Shown here in pieces: positions 1-8,491 of a DNA stretch of 64,000 nt. Source of the DNA: WVYX01 sp039586815 (lineage in GTDB: Bacteria > Gemmatimonadota > Gemmatimonadetes > Gemmatimonadales > GWC2-71-9); contig JBDHJR010000005.1 of NCBI GenBank assembly GCA_039586815.1, forward strand, positions 42,519 through 106,518, written 5' to 3'. Below the pieces are notes generated by a model that saw only the letters and a program-made list of their open reading frames with translations, had not been told where the DNA came from and searched no databases. Each line of letters begins with the position of its first letter. Within the stretch, counting starts at the first letter, position 1. A program made the position numbers and the translations under genes.

Positions 1-1102
1 AAGCGTCGCACGTGAGGAAGATGACGTTCTTGGGATGCGACTTGGCCATTCGTTCCGGCACGGTGTTCGGAATGAACTCCAACGGGTAGGACGCCCGGGT
101 GTTCTCTGTGATGGCGTCATCGTCCAGGTCCACGAATCGCGTAGTCGGGTCGTAGATGACGTTCTCGAGGATGCAGCCGAAGCGCCGCGTGGCCGCGTAG
201 ATCTCCGGCTCGGCTTCGGCCGACAGCCGGATCACTTTGGCGTAACAGCCACCCTCGAAGTTGAACACGCCGTCATCGCTCCAACCGTGCTCGTCGTCGC
301 CGATGAGCAGCCGGTTGGGGTCGGCCGACAGCGTCGTCTTTCCAGTGCCGCTCAGCCCGAAGAACAACGCGACGTCCCCGCCCTTGCCGACGTTGGCCGA
401 GCAGTGCATCGCGAGCACGCCGTCCAGCGGCAGGAGGAAGTTCAGGACCGTGAAGACGCTCTTCTTGATCTCCCCGCCGTACCCAGAGTTGCAGATGATC
501 GCCATGCGCTGCGCGAAATTGAGGATGATGGCGGTCTCGGTACGGGTGCCGTCCACCCGGGGATCGGCCTTGAAGGATGGTGCCTGGATGATCGTGAAGT
601 CGGGCACGTGCTTCTTGTACGCGTCCTGGCTCTCCAGGGAGATGAACATGTTCTGCGCGAACAGGTTGTGCCACGCCTTCTCGGTGATGATGCGGACCGG
701 CATGCGGTAGTTGGGGTCCGCGCCGGCGTAGCAATCCTGTACGAACAGCTCCTCACCCTGGAGGAACGCCTGCAGCCGTGACAGGAGGGTGTTGAACTTG
801 TCCTGTGCGAAGGGCCGGTTGTACTCCCCCCACCAGATCTTGTCCAGCGTCGACTCTTCCTGGACCACGAACTTGTCCGCCGCGGCCCGTGCGGTATGCG
901 GCCGCGTATCCACGAGGAACGGCCCGCCCTCCGACATGTGTCCCTCGCCGCGGAAGATCGCCTCCTCGTAGAGCGCCGCAGCAGGCAGGTTCCAGAAGAC
1001 ACGGTCCAGGTCCACGAGCCCGTGGTTCTTGAGCCCGTAGTCGCTCTTCAGGTCCTTGGCCTGCTTGATGGCGGGCGTGTTGAACTTGAGGTACTTCGCC
1101 AT
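1..1102 (-). CDS. pckA: Phosphoenolpyruvate carboxykinase (ATP), C-terminus cut by window edge
   Basis: ATP-dependent PEP carboxykinase converts oxaloacetate and ATP to PEP, CO2 and ADP in the cytoplasm, the first step of gluconeogenesis. About 367 N-terminal residues are present of the roughly 530 usual for the family; the rest lies outside the window. The kinase-1a P-loop GLSGTGKTTLS lies near residue 250, preceded by HCSANVGKGGDVALFFG and followed by the LIGDDEHGWSDDGVFNFEGG block that carries the metal and oxaloacetate ligands. The ATG at 1102 has a GGAAGG site just upstream. It is the last gene seen in a run of minus-strand genes that begins with the molybdenum hydroxylase, and could supply PEP from C4 acids made by amino acid or aromatic catabolism. 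Assignment to the ATP-dependent rather than the GTP-dependent family is firm from the motifs. Confidence 0.95.
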   Translation of the reverse strand, partial: MAKYLKFNTPAIKQAKDLKSDYGLKNHGLVDLDRVFWNLPAAALYEEAIFRGEGHMSEGGPFLVDTRPHTARAAADKFVVQEESTLDKIWWGEYNRPFAQDKFNTLLSRLQAFLQGEELFVQDCYAGADPNYRMPVRIITEKAWHNLFAQNMFISLESQDAYKKHVPDFTIIQAPSFKADPRVDGTRTETAIILNFAQRMAIICNSGYGGEIKKSVFTVLNFLLPLDGVLAMHCSANVGKGGDVALFFGLSGTGKTTLSADPNRLLIGDDEHGWSDDGVFNFEGGCYAKVIRLSAEAEPEIYAATRRFGCILENVIYDPTTRFVDLDDDAITENTRASYPLEFIPNTVPERMAKSHPKNVIFLTCDA

Positions 1103-1134
1103 GGTGCCTTCCGTTGTTTATGCCTTACCGCTGC

Positions 1135-2352
1135 CTACATCCAGTCTCGCAGCAGCTTGCGGTCGCCGATGTACAGCTCGTTGGGAGCGTTCGGGTCGAG
1201 CGCCCACTTCATCCGCTCGATGCCGTCCTTGATGTCCTTGATGGAGCCGCACGTGGAGAGCCGCAGGTAGCCCTCCATGCCGAACTCCACGCCGGGAACC
1301 GTCACGACACGAACCTTGTCCACCAGGAACTCTGCGAGCTTCGTCGAGTCCTTGTTGTAGGTGCTGAAGTCGGCGAAGCAGTAGAACGTGCCGTCGGGCT
1401 TGGTCGCCTTCACGCCCTCGAAGGAGCCGAGCTGGGCCATCATGACGTTGCGGTTGTTCTCCAATGTCACGCGCAGGCTCTCGACGCTCGTCTGAACTCC
1501 GTTGATCGCCGCGACGGCCGCGTGCTGCAGCAGTCCGGACGGGCCGGAGGTCTGATGGCCCTGAATGTTGGTCATCACCTCGACCAGTTTTTTGTTCGCC
1601 ACGGTCCAGCCAATGCGGAACCCCGTCATGGCGTACTGCTTGGAGACACCGTTCACCACGACCAGCTTGGAGTTCTCGGACAGGTCCTTGGCATAGCTGT
1701 AGCAGTTGATCGGCCTGCGACCGTCGAAGATCAGCCGGTGATATATGTCATCCATGATCAGGTACAGCCCGCGCTTCTCGCACAGCTCCACGATCGCCGC
1801 GATGAACTCCTCGGAGTACATCGCGCCCGACGGGTTGTTCGGGCTGTTGATGATCACGGCTTTGGTGTAGGACGTGATGTTCCGCTCGATTTCCTGGATG
1901 CGCGGATGGAACGAGCCGTCATCCGGCCGCACCGGTACCGGCACCGCACCGCACAACTTCACCATCTCCGGGTAGCTCACCCAGTAAGGGACGGGGAAGA
2001 TCACCTCGTCCTGCGGATTGAGGATCGCCTGCAAGCACACCATGACCGACTGCTTCGCGCCGCCCGACGCTATCACGTTCTCCGGTTGGACCTTGCGGTT
2101 GTAGAACTCCTCGGTGTACCGGATGACGGCCTTCTTGAGAGCGGGGATGCCGTCGGCGGGGGTGTAGCGTACCTCGCCCGAGCTGAGCAGGGCCGCGGCC
2201 GCCACGAGTGCGTCAATGGGCGGCTTGGTCTTGGGCTCGCCGCCTCCGAGATGTATGACCGGCTCCCCTTTTGCGCGGAGAATCGCCGCGGTCTCATTCA
2301 GCTTCAGCGTCGCCGATTCGCCGATCGATTTGCCAATCAGGCTGATGGTCAT
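1135..2352 (-). CDS. PLP-dependent class I/II aminotransferase (aspartate/aromatic type)
   Basis: Cytoplasmic fold-type I aminotransferase, 405 residues. The expected blocks are present in order: a GGGEPKTKPP substrate-loop region near residue 38, the NSPNNPSGAMYS motif, the MDDIYHRLIF aspartate region that contacts the PLP ring nitrogen, and the Schiff-base lysine in NGVSKQYAMTGFRIGW. Family members use aspartate, tyrosine, phenylalanine or related amino acids with 2-oxoglutarate; the sequence alone does not fix the substrate. An upstream in-frame ATG at 2412 exists, but the ATG at 2352 has GAGGAAG close before it and begins where family members begin, so I use 2352. It lies between the molybdenum hydroxylase genes and pckA. 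With IorAB nearby, an aromatic amino acid to arylpyruvate role is attractive but unproven. Confidence 0.85.
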   Translation of the reverse strand: MTISLIGKSIGESATLKLNETAAILRAKGEPVIHLGGGEPKTKPPIDALVAAAALLSSGEVRYTPADGIPALKKAVIRYTEEFYNRKVQPENVIASGGAKQSVMVCLQAILNPQDEVIFPVPYWVSYPEMVKLCGAVPVPVRPDDGSFHPRIQEIERNITSYTKAVIINSPNNPSGAMYSEEFIAAIVELCEKRGLYLIMDDIYHRLIFDGRRPINCYSYAKDLSENSKLVVVNGVSKQYAMTGFRIGWTVANKKLVEVMTNIQGHQTSGPSGLLQHAAVAAINGVQTSVESLRVTLENNRNVMMAQLGSFEGVKATKPDGTFYCFADFSTYNKDSTKLAEFLVDKVRVVTVPGVEFGMEGYLRLSTCGSIKDIKDGIERMKWALDPNAPNELYIGDRKLLRDWM

Positions 2353-2491
2353 CGGACTTCCTCTGGCTTGTACGTCACCTGCTGCCGAAGGTGCAGTGCG
2401 GGAGGGCACCACCCCACCACCCTACCAGGATTGGAAACGTATATCCGCGGATGGGAATTGCAACGTGTCTTCCACGGCCTTCGAGGCGGCG

Positions 2492-3469
2492 TCACGCCCC
2501 GGCGAGCTTCAGCAATTCCTCCTCGATCACCCCCTTGAAGAGGGGGATCTTGTATCCGTTGCGCTTGAGGGCCACGGCATCCTGCATCGCAGCCTCGGCT
2601 GCGGCGCGGGCCGTCGCCTGGTCGAGCTGCCGTCCCGTGATCGCCGCTTCGGCCTCCGCTGAGCGCCACGGGATCGGCGCGGCGCCGCTCAGTACCACGC
2701 GGCCCGCCACCACCCGAGCGCCGTCGAACTGCAGCGCCAGGGCCACGCCGGCCAGCGCGAAGTCCCACGAGCCGCGGGCCCGCACCTTGCGGTACGAGCT
2801 CCTTAGACCGGGTGCCGGCGCCGAAAGCGTGAGCTCGGTGACGATCTCGTCCGGTTCCAGCACGGTCTCTCGCTGCGGGTCGGTGCTGGGCGGAACGTAG
2901 AATTCCTCCAGGGGCACCAGGCGCGTTCCACCAGATCCGGTGACGCGGGCGCTCGCCCCGAGCGCTACCAACGCCGGGGCCGTGTCCGACGGGTGTACGA
3001 TGTAGCATCGGGCACCGCCGAGAACCGCGTGGAACTGGCTCTCGCCTGCCAGCGCGTAGCAAGTGCCGCCTCCCTTGCGCAGGCAGTGGAACTCACCCCG
3101 GTAGTACCAGCAGCGCGGCTTCTGGCACACGTTGCCGCCGATGGTGCCCTGGTTGCGGAGCTGCGGGCTCGCCACGGCCGCCGCTGCCTGTGCCAGAGCT
3201 GTGAACCCCCGGTTGATCAGCGGGTCGCTCGCCACCTCGGCGATCGTGGTGAGGGCGCCTATGCGAATACCAGCGTCCCCGATTCGCTCGATGCCCTTGA
3301 GCTGCTCGATGCCAGAGAGGCTCACCATTTTGGAGCAATCGAACACCTCGTCCCGCAGGCAGCCGAGCAGGTCGGAGCCGCCGGCACAGGGCCGCACATC
3401 CTCGGATCCCAGATGCTGCAGCGCCTCATCGAGAGAGGTCGCGCGCACGTAGCTGAATTGCGGCAGCAT
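2492..3469 (-). CDS. Molybdenum hydroxylase FAD subunit with Cys-rich insertion (PaoB/CoxM-like)
   Basis: FAD-binding subunit (325 residues) of a xanthine dehydrogenase/aldehyde oxidoreductase family enzyme, passing electrons from the iron-sulphur subunit to an acceptor. The FAD motifs CAGGSDLLG (residues 28-36) and RNQGTIGGN (105-113) are typical. Directly after the second motif is an extra loop with cysteines at 115, 120, 129 and 137. FAD subunits of E. coli PaoB and 4-hydroxybenzoyl-CoA reductase carry a [4Fe-4S] cluster in such an insertion, so a fourth cluster is likely here. The ATG at 3469 follows the stop of the molybdopterin subunit by three bases, so the two are co-transcribed. The order iron-sulphur, molybdopterin, FAD differs from E. 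coli paoABC, where FAD comes second. Confidence 0.88.
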   Translation of the reverse strand: MLPQFSYVRATSLDEALQHLGSEDVRPCAGGSDLLGCLRDEVFDCSKMVSLSGIEQLKGIERIGDAGIRIGALTTIAEVASDPLINRGFTALAQAAAAVASPQLRNQGTIGGNVCQKPRCWYYRGEFHCLRKGGGTCYALAGESQFHAVLGGARCYIVHPSDTAPALVALGASARVTGSGGTRLVPLEEFYVPPSTDPQRETVLEPDEIVTELTLSAPAPGLRSSYRKVRARGSWDFALAGVALALQFDGARVVAGRVVLSGAAPIPWRSAEAEAAITGRQLDQATARAAAEAAMQDAVALKRNGYKIPLFKGVIEEELLKLAGA

Positions 3470-3472
3470 GGC

Positions 3473-5791
3473 TCACGCCCCCTTTCCGGCGTCGCTCAAC
3501 GCCTGTACGAGTTTGACCGGGCTCGCCGGTGTCTCCGTGATGCGAACCCCTGTCGCGTGGTAGATCGCGTTGGCTAGGGCGGCCGCGGTTGGCACCGTGG
3601 CCGGCTCGCCTATGCCCTTGGCTCCGGCGATGTTCGCCTCCGGGTCGGGTACGTCGATCGGCACACAGGTCATGTCGGCCGGCGCGTCGAGCGCCGTCGG
3701 CAGCTTGTAGTCGTGCCAGTTCTTGTTCACCATCTTGCCCGTCTGGTCGCCGTCGAGCACGCGCTCCTCGGTCATGCCGAGGCCGATGCCCATGGTGATG
3801 CCGCCGAACACCTGGTTCTGGTAGGTGAGCCGGTTCATGACGCGCCCGCTGTCGTGGGCGGCCACGAAGCGCACGACCTTCACCTCGCCGGTCTTGGTGT
3901 TCACCTCCACCTCGCAGAACTGCGCCGCGAAGGGGCAGGTGACCTTGTCGGCTGGATTGGGTCCGCGGTGCCCCACTCCCGTGATCATGCGACGCCGCCG
4001 CAAGCTGCGCAGCTCCGCCAGGGCCTTGGCCTGCGACGGATCGCCGGCCGGAACCACCTTGCCGTCCTGCAGCGACAGAGAGGCGGCGTCCAGCTCGAGC
4101 TCCTCGGCCGCCAGCGCCAGAATCTGCCGCTTGGCGTCGAGCGCGGCAGTTCTCACTGTGGGCGATTCGGTCGGCACGGTCTTGCTGCCGCCACTCGCCG
4201 TCGCGTACGCGGTAGTGCCGGTGTCGGCGTGGTCGATCTGCACCGAGTCGGGATCCACGCCCAGCTCCTCGGCCACCACCATGGCCATGACGGTCTTGGT
4301 GCCAGTGCCGATGTCGCTGGCTCCCATGTTGAGGTTGACGCTGCCGTCGGCGAACACCTTAACGAACGCTGTGCTCGGAGGTCCGCCGGCGCCGTAGCCC
4401 CACAGGGCGCCGGCCATGCCGACTCCCCGCTTGATATGCTCATCGCCGGTCGCCGCGGTCGCGCGCGCCTCGCCCCAGCCGAACGCCTCGGCTCCCTGCT
4501 CCAGACACTGGCGGAATCCCGTCGTGGTGTAGGGCCTTCCGTCCCGTGCCTGCGAGATCGTCGGAATGTTCTTGAGGCGCAGCGCCACCGGGTCCATGTC
4601 GATGGCATCGGCCAATGCGTCCATCATCTGCTCTAGCGCCCAGGAGCACTGAGGGTGTCCCGGAGCGCGGAAGGGACGCGCGGGTCCCGCGTTGATGAAG
4701 ATGTTGGTTAGCTCGGTGCGGACGTTGGCGCAGGTGTACAGGTCCCGCACCTGCCAGTCGAGCAGCGATACACCGCCGGCCCGGTAGGCGCCGCTGGCAC
4801 CGCTGCCCACGTACTCGAGTGCCGTGAGCGTGCCGTCGCGCTTCACCCCTGCCTTGAGCCACATGTTGCTGGGCGGTCGGTTACCCACCGCGAGGTAGGT
4901 CTCCTCCCGGGTGAGCGCCAGCTTCACCGGCCGCGCCGTCATCTTGGCCAGCAGTGACGCGATCAATGTGTACTTGCCGGGCTGCAGCTTGGCCCCGAAG
5001 CCGCCACCCATGTAGTGCCCAATCACGCGCACCTTGGAGAGCGGCAGCCCCAGCGAAGCGGCGACCGTATTCTGGATGTTGTACACGCCCTGGGTGGACT
5101 CCCACACCGTCAGCGAGTCGCCGTCCCACCGGGCCACGCATCCGTGCGGCTCCATGGGCGTGTGGATCTCGCATTCCGTGCGGTACGCCTGCTCCAGCAC
5201 CACGTCGGCCTCGGCGAACCCCGCCTCGACGTCGCCCCGGCTGTAGCGCTGGGTGTCGCCAACCTGGTTGCCCTCGTCGTACAGCTTCGGTGCGTCGTCC
5301 TCCAGGGCGCGCCGCTCGTCGGACACGAACGGCAGCATGTCGTATTCGGCCCGGATGGCGCGCACGGCGTCCCACGCCTGATACGGTGTATCTGCCGCCA
5401 CTGCCGCAACGGTCTCCCCTTCGTAGCGGCAGTGGGGGTGGAACAAGCGGGTGCGGATGAACTCCGAATGCGGCGCCGTCACCGGGTCGTCCGGCGTGAA
5501 CCCGCTGAGCACCGCGCGCACACCCGGCATCGTCTCCGCGGCACTCGTGTCCACCGCGTTAACGTGCGCGTGTGCGTGGGGGCAGCGCAGGATCGCGCCG
5601 TAGAGCATGTGGGGCAGGGTGATGTCGGTCGGATACACCGCCGTGCCGCTGACCCGCTCGTAGCCGTCCACCCGCGGCCGCTTCGTACCGACCACCTTGG
5701 TCTCACCCCACGGCTCCGGGCCCTGATCGGGCGAAGGTGCATGGGGTACGTCTCCCTCTATCCAGTAGGGGCGGTCACGATCGTCTCTCAT
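3473..5791 (-). CDS. Molybdenum hydroxylase catalytic subunit (xanthine dehydrogenase/aldehyde oxidoreductase, PaoC-like)
   Basis: Molybdopterin-binding large subunit, 772 residues, that hydroxylates an aldehyde or N-heterocycle using water. An Ald_Xan_dh_C domain (a/b hammerhead, from RVDGYERVSGTAVYPTDI) is followed by the Mo-binding domains. MGGGFGAKLQ is the glycine-rich cofactor loop, and KGIGEPATVPTAAALANAI near the C-terminus contains the catalytic glutamate of the GxGE motif. The ATG at 5791 overlaps the stop of the iron-sulphur subunit in an ATGA, with GGAGG just upstream; the longer ORF beginning at 5866 runs through the neighbouring gene and is rejected. No signal peptide is visible. 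In PaoABC-type enzymes the complex is carried to the periplasm by the TAT signal of the small subunit, which fits here. The substrate cannot be read from sequence; aromatic aldehydes are a reasonable guess. Confidence 0.9.
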   Translation of the reverse strand: MRDDRDRPYWIEGDVPHAPSPDQGPEPWGETKVVGTKRPRVDGYERVSGTAVYPTDITLPHMLYGAILRCPHAHAHVNAVDTSAAETMPGVRAVLSGFTPDDPVTAPHSEFIRTRLFHPHCRYEGETVAAVAADTPYQAWDAVRAIRAEYDMLPFVSDERRALEDDAPKLYDEGNQVGDTQRYSRGDVEAGFAEADVVLEQAYRTECEIHTPMEPHGCVARWDGDSLTVWESTQGVYNIQNTVAASLGLPLSKVRVIGHYMGGGFGAKLQPGKYTLIASLLAKMTARPVKLALTREETYLAVGNRPPSNMWLKAGVKRDGTLTALEYVGSGASGAYRAGGVSLLDWQVRDLYTCANVRTELTNIFINAGPARPFRAPGHPQCSWALEQMMDALADAIDMDPVALRLKNIPTISQARDGRPYTTTGFRQCLEQGAEAFGWGEARATAATGDEHIKRGVGMAGALWGYGAGGPPSTAFVKVFADGSVNLNMGASDIGTGTKTVMAMVVAEELGVDPDSVQIDHADTGTTAYATASGGSKTVPTESPTVRTAALDAKRQILALAAEELELDAASLSLQDGKVVPAGDPSQAKALAELRSLRRRRMITGVGHRGPNPADKVTCPFAAQFCEVEVNTKTGEVKVVRFVAAHDSGRVMNRLTYQNQVFGGITMGIGLGMTEERVLDGDQTGKMVNKNWHDYKLPTALDAPADMTCVPIDVPDPEANIAGAKGIGEPATVPTAAALANAIYHATGVRITETPASPVKLVQALSDAGKGA

Positions 5792-6408
5792 GACGCACCT
5801 CCCTTGCGCAGCTCTGCAGCCCGCTGCACGGCCGCGAAGATGTGCGGATAGGCGCCGCAGCGGCACAGGTTACCGGACATCTGCTTGCGCACCTCGTCGA
5901 GCGACGGATCGGCCTCGACCCGCAGCAGACCCTCGGCCGCCATGATCTGGCCGCAGGTGCAGTAGCCGCACTGGTAGCCGTCCTCCTCGACGAACGCCTG
6001 CTGCGTCGGGCCGAGCTGCTCGCCATGCATCAGGCCCTCCACCGTGGTGATCGCCTTGCCCTCGACCTCCACCGCCAGCGTCATGCAGGCGTAGCGCGGC
6101 ACGCCGTCGATCAGCACCGTGCACGCTCCGCACTCGCCGCGCTCGCAGCCCACCTTGGTGCCGCTGAGACCGAGTCGCTCCCGCAGCACGTAGGAGAGCG
6201 ACCAGCGGGGCTCGACCTCCATGCGGCGTTGCCGCCCGTTGATGACCAGTGTGATCCGGGAGAGCGTATCCGCTTCCGCGGACTGCTTGGCCCCGGACGG
6301 CTGCGCGGCAGCCGGCCGGGCCGCCGCGGCCGTGAGGGCGCTCGCTCCCACGGACTGAAGGAACCCGCGACGACTGATCCCTTCGCGATCCTTACCGTCA
6401 TGCGTCAT
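5788..6408 (-). CDS. Molybdenum hydroxylase [2Fe-2S] subunit with TAT signal (PaoA-like)
   Basis: Iron-sulphur small subunit, 206 residues. The N-terminus carries a twin-arginine signal (SRRGFLQSVGASALTAAA) followed by an Ala-rich cleavage zone. The plant-type [2Fe-2S] cluster is in CERGECGACTVLIDG with its fourth Cys in PRYACMT; the second, molybdenum-proximal [2Fe-2S] cluster is in CGYCTCGQ and CRCGAYPHI. The signal peptide indicates that the assembled three-subunit enzyme is exported to the periplasm, as for E. coli PaoABC. The ATG at 6408 is chosen because GGAGG lies seven bases upstream and the TAT motif follows at the right distance; the longer start at 6462 would put 18 extra residues before it. 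First gene of the molybdenum hydroxylase operon, divergent from the membrane protein at 6701. Confidence 0.92.
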   Translation of the reverse strand: MTHDGKDREGISRRGFLQSVGASALTAAAARPAAAQPSGAKQSAEADTLSRITLVINGRQRRMEVEPRWSLSYVLRERLGLSGTKVGCERGECGACTVLIDGVPRYACMTLAVEVEGKAITTVEGLMHGEQLGPTQQAFVEEDGYQCGYCTCGQIMAAEGLLRVEADPSLDEVRKQMSGNLCRCGAYPHIFAAVQRAAELRKGGAS

Positions 6409-6700
6409 ATGGTCCTCCGGGGGGTGTGCGCTCCGGCGCGAAACCGGGAGGCTTGGCGGCACAGGGAGAGTGCGCTGCGACCCGAGCGTCTCGCGCGCAG
6501 GAAGTCGTATTTGATCTGACTACGGCCCCGTGCATGAAGTGGGAATGAAGGGGGCGTGAAACGCGGTGATGCTTGGAGCCGCGTCCTTAAGCCCTTGCGG
6601 AACACGCGCTTACGGAAGGGGCGCGCGGTGGGGTTGGTGCGCTGCGTACTGCTGTCTATCGTACGTGACATACCTCCCACAGCAAACTCAGGAGTCGTCC
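6409..6700. other. Divergent intergenic region
   Basis: About 290 bases between the molybdenum hydroxylase operon (leftward) and the small membrane protein gene (rightward). It must hold both promoters. I see no clear -35/-10 pair, inverted repeat or RNA fold that I would defend, and no convincing small gene. Confidence 0.5.
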
Positions 6701-7141
6701 ATGTCCGGCAAGTCCTCCCAGAGCTACACCACCCACCGCCGCTGGGTGCCGATGTACCACTTCGTGGCCGCTGCGCTGCTGTTCGTGTGCCTGGTGCACG
6801 CGGTGTGGAGCGCGATCGCCTCCTTCTCGCTGCAGAGCGTGATGTACCTGGTGCTCGTGCTCGCGGTGGGCATCGTGTTCTTCTACTCCCGCGCCTTCGC
6901 GCTGGCCGTGCAGGACCGGCTGATACGGCTGGAGGAGCGGCTGCGGCTCGAGCGAATCCTCCCCGACGCGCTGCGTGCCCGCGTTGGTGACTTCACTACC
7001 GAGCAACTGGTGGCACTGCGGTTCGCGAGTGATGCCGAGCTGCCGGCCCTGGCGCAGAGCGTGCTGGACGAGAACAAGCAGGATCGAGAGGAGATCAAGC
7101 GGCAGATCAAGCAGTGGCGGGCGGATCATCAGCGGGCGTAG
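6701..7141 (+). CDS. Small two-helix membrane protein, DUF6526-like
   Basis: A 146-residue protein with a short N-terminal THRRWVPMYHF segment, two predicted membrane helices (about residues 21-42 and 46-66), and a long charged, helical cytoplasmic tail rich in Glu, Arg and Gln (RLIRLEERLRLERILP... to the C-terminus). This layout matches what I remember of the DUF6526 family, whose function is unknown. The ATG at 6701 has CAGGAG seven bases upstream; the longer reading from 6566 starts in non-coding sequence. The gene is followed by a 143-base gap before the thiolase, so it may be a separate transcription unit. Confidence 0.7.
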   Translation: MSGKSSQSYTTHRRWVPMYHFVAAALLFVCLVHAVWSAIASFSLQSVMYLVLVLAVGIVFFYSRAFALAVQDRLIRLEERLRLERILPDALRARVGDFTTEQLVALRFASDAELPALAQSVLDENKQDREEIKRQIKQWRADHQRA

Positions 7142-7284
7142 ATCGGTTGTCGAAGTAGAATGTTCGCGAATCCCATTGCGAAACCCGGTCCGCAGGATAT
7201 GCTCACAGTGGTGATCGGGGGCGGGGTGCGTGAGGCGCCTGCCGCGCGTGCCCTGCCGCGAGATGGCGAGAGTGGAGGGGAACC

Positions 7285-8478
7285 ATGAGCAAGGCGAGCC
7301 AAATCTTCCCACGTGCCAGGATTCCCTACGGCACATGGGGCAGCAGTTATTTCCCCGCATGGCAAACCTCGGCGCTGGCCGAGGTCAACATCGGCCAGTT
7401 TGCCGGCGAGTCGATGAACCGCATTCTGGGCCTCCGCAAGGTGCCCAAGAGCGAGCTCGATTACCTGGTGATCGGCTCGACGATTCCGTGGCATTGGAAG
7501 TTCTGGAATGCACCGCTGGTGGCGAGCTGCCTGGGAGAGCGTGTTCCCGGATACCACATGGAGCAGGCTTGCGCCACCGGACTGCAGGCGACCCTGCTGG
7601 CTGGCAACGAGGTGCAGTCGGGCTACGACGTGGTGGGTGTGCTCACGTTCGACCGGACCAGCGACTCGCCTGTGGGGGTCTTTCCCGAGCGCCGCGCGCA
7701 CGAGCGCACGCAGGCGCTAGCCGACGTATGGGACAACTTCGGCTTCGATCCCGCTACCGGGAACGCGATGATCACGACGGCCGGGCTGGCCGCCCGCAAG
7801 TACAAGATCGAGCGCAAGGAGGTCGACGAGCTCGCCTACCTCCGGCACCAGCAGTACTTCGATGCCAAGCGATCTGGCTTTCTCGATCGGGTGCTGGTAC
7901 CGCTCGAGGTACTCAACGTGCAGGGACGGCCGCTGGGGCGCATCGATGACGACGTGGGCGTGCGCGAGCTCACCATGGCCGGCCTGCGAGCCATGAACGA
8001 GCTCGATACCTGCGTCACCGGCGGAACGCAGACCCATGCCTCCGACGGTATGGCATGTCTGCTGGTTACCACGAAGGCGAAGGCGAAGGAGCTGAGCCCG
8101 CGGCCGGAGATCGACATTCAGTTCGTGGCCAAGATCGAGGTGCGTACCAACCCGAGTCTCATGCCGGAGGCGCCCGCGTTCGCCGTCCAGAAGCTGCTCG
8201 AGAAGACTGGTCTCACCATGGCCGACATCGCCGTGGTCAAGAACCACAACCCGTTTGCGGTGAACGACGCCATTTTCTCGCAGCTGCTGGACTACGACTG
8301 GTCATGCATGAACAAGACCGGCAGCTCGCTCGTGTGGGGCCACCCCCAGGGACCGACGCTCACTCGAATTGCGATCGAGGCGCTGGAGGAGGCGGTGGAC
8401 CTGGGTGGCGGCTACGTGCTGCTCTTCGGGTGCGCCGCCGGCGATGTGGGTATCGCGGCGCTTCTGAAGGTTTCGTAG
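7285..8478 (+). CDS. Thiolase family acyl-CoA acetyltransferase
   Basis: Degradative-type thiolase, 397 residues, cleaving a 3-oxoacyl-CoA with CoA to acetyl-CoA and a shortened acyl-CoA (or the reverse). The nucleophilic Cys is C96 in EQACATGLQ, the general-base His are H321 in KNHNPFAVND (usual family form NEAFA) and H353 in WGHPQGPTLTR, and the second Cys is C383 in GCAAGDVG. The NEAFA-to-HNPFA change puts it in a divergent branch. The ATG at 7285 has AGGGGA upstream. It is followed 13 bases later by the dehydrogenase/crotonase fusion, so the two form a beta-oxidation-type pair. It may act on the ring-opened products of the benzoyl-CoA pathway encoded further right, but that is inference. 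Confidence 0.85.
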   Translation: MSKASQIFPRARIPYGTWGSSYFPAWQTSALAEVNIGQFAGESMNRILGLRKVPKSELDYLVIGSTIPWHWKFWNAPLVASCLGERVPGYHMEQACATGLQATLLAGNEVQSGYDVVGVLTFDRTSDSPVGVFPERRAHERTQALADVWDNFGFDPATGNAMITTAGLAARKYKIERKEVDELAYLRHQQYFDAKRSGFLDRVLVPLEVLNVQGRPLGRIDDDVGVRELTMAGLRAMNELDTCVTGGTQTHASDGMACLLVTTKAKAKELSPRPEIDIQFVAKIEVRTNPSLMPEAPAFAVQKLLEKTGLTMADIAVVKNHNPFAVNDAIFSQLLDYDWSCMNKTGSSLVWGHPQGPTLTRIAIEALEEAVDLGGGYVLLFGCAAGDVGIAALLKVS

Positions 8479-8491
8479 GGAGGCGGGGATC

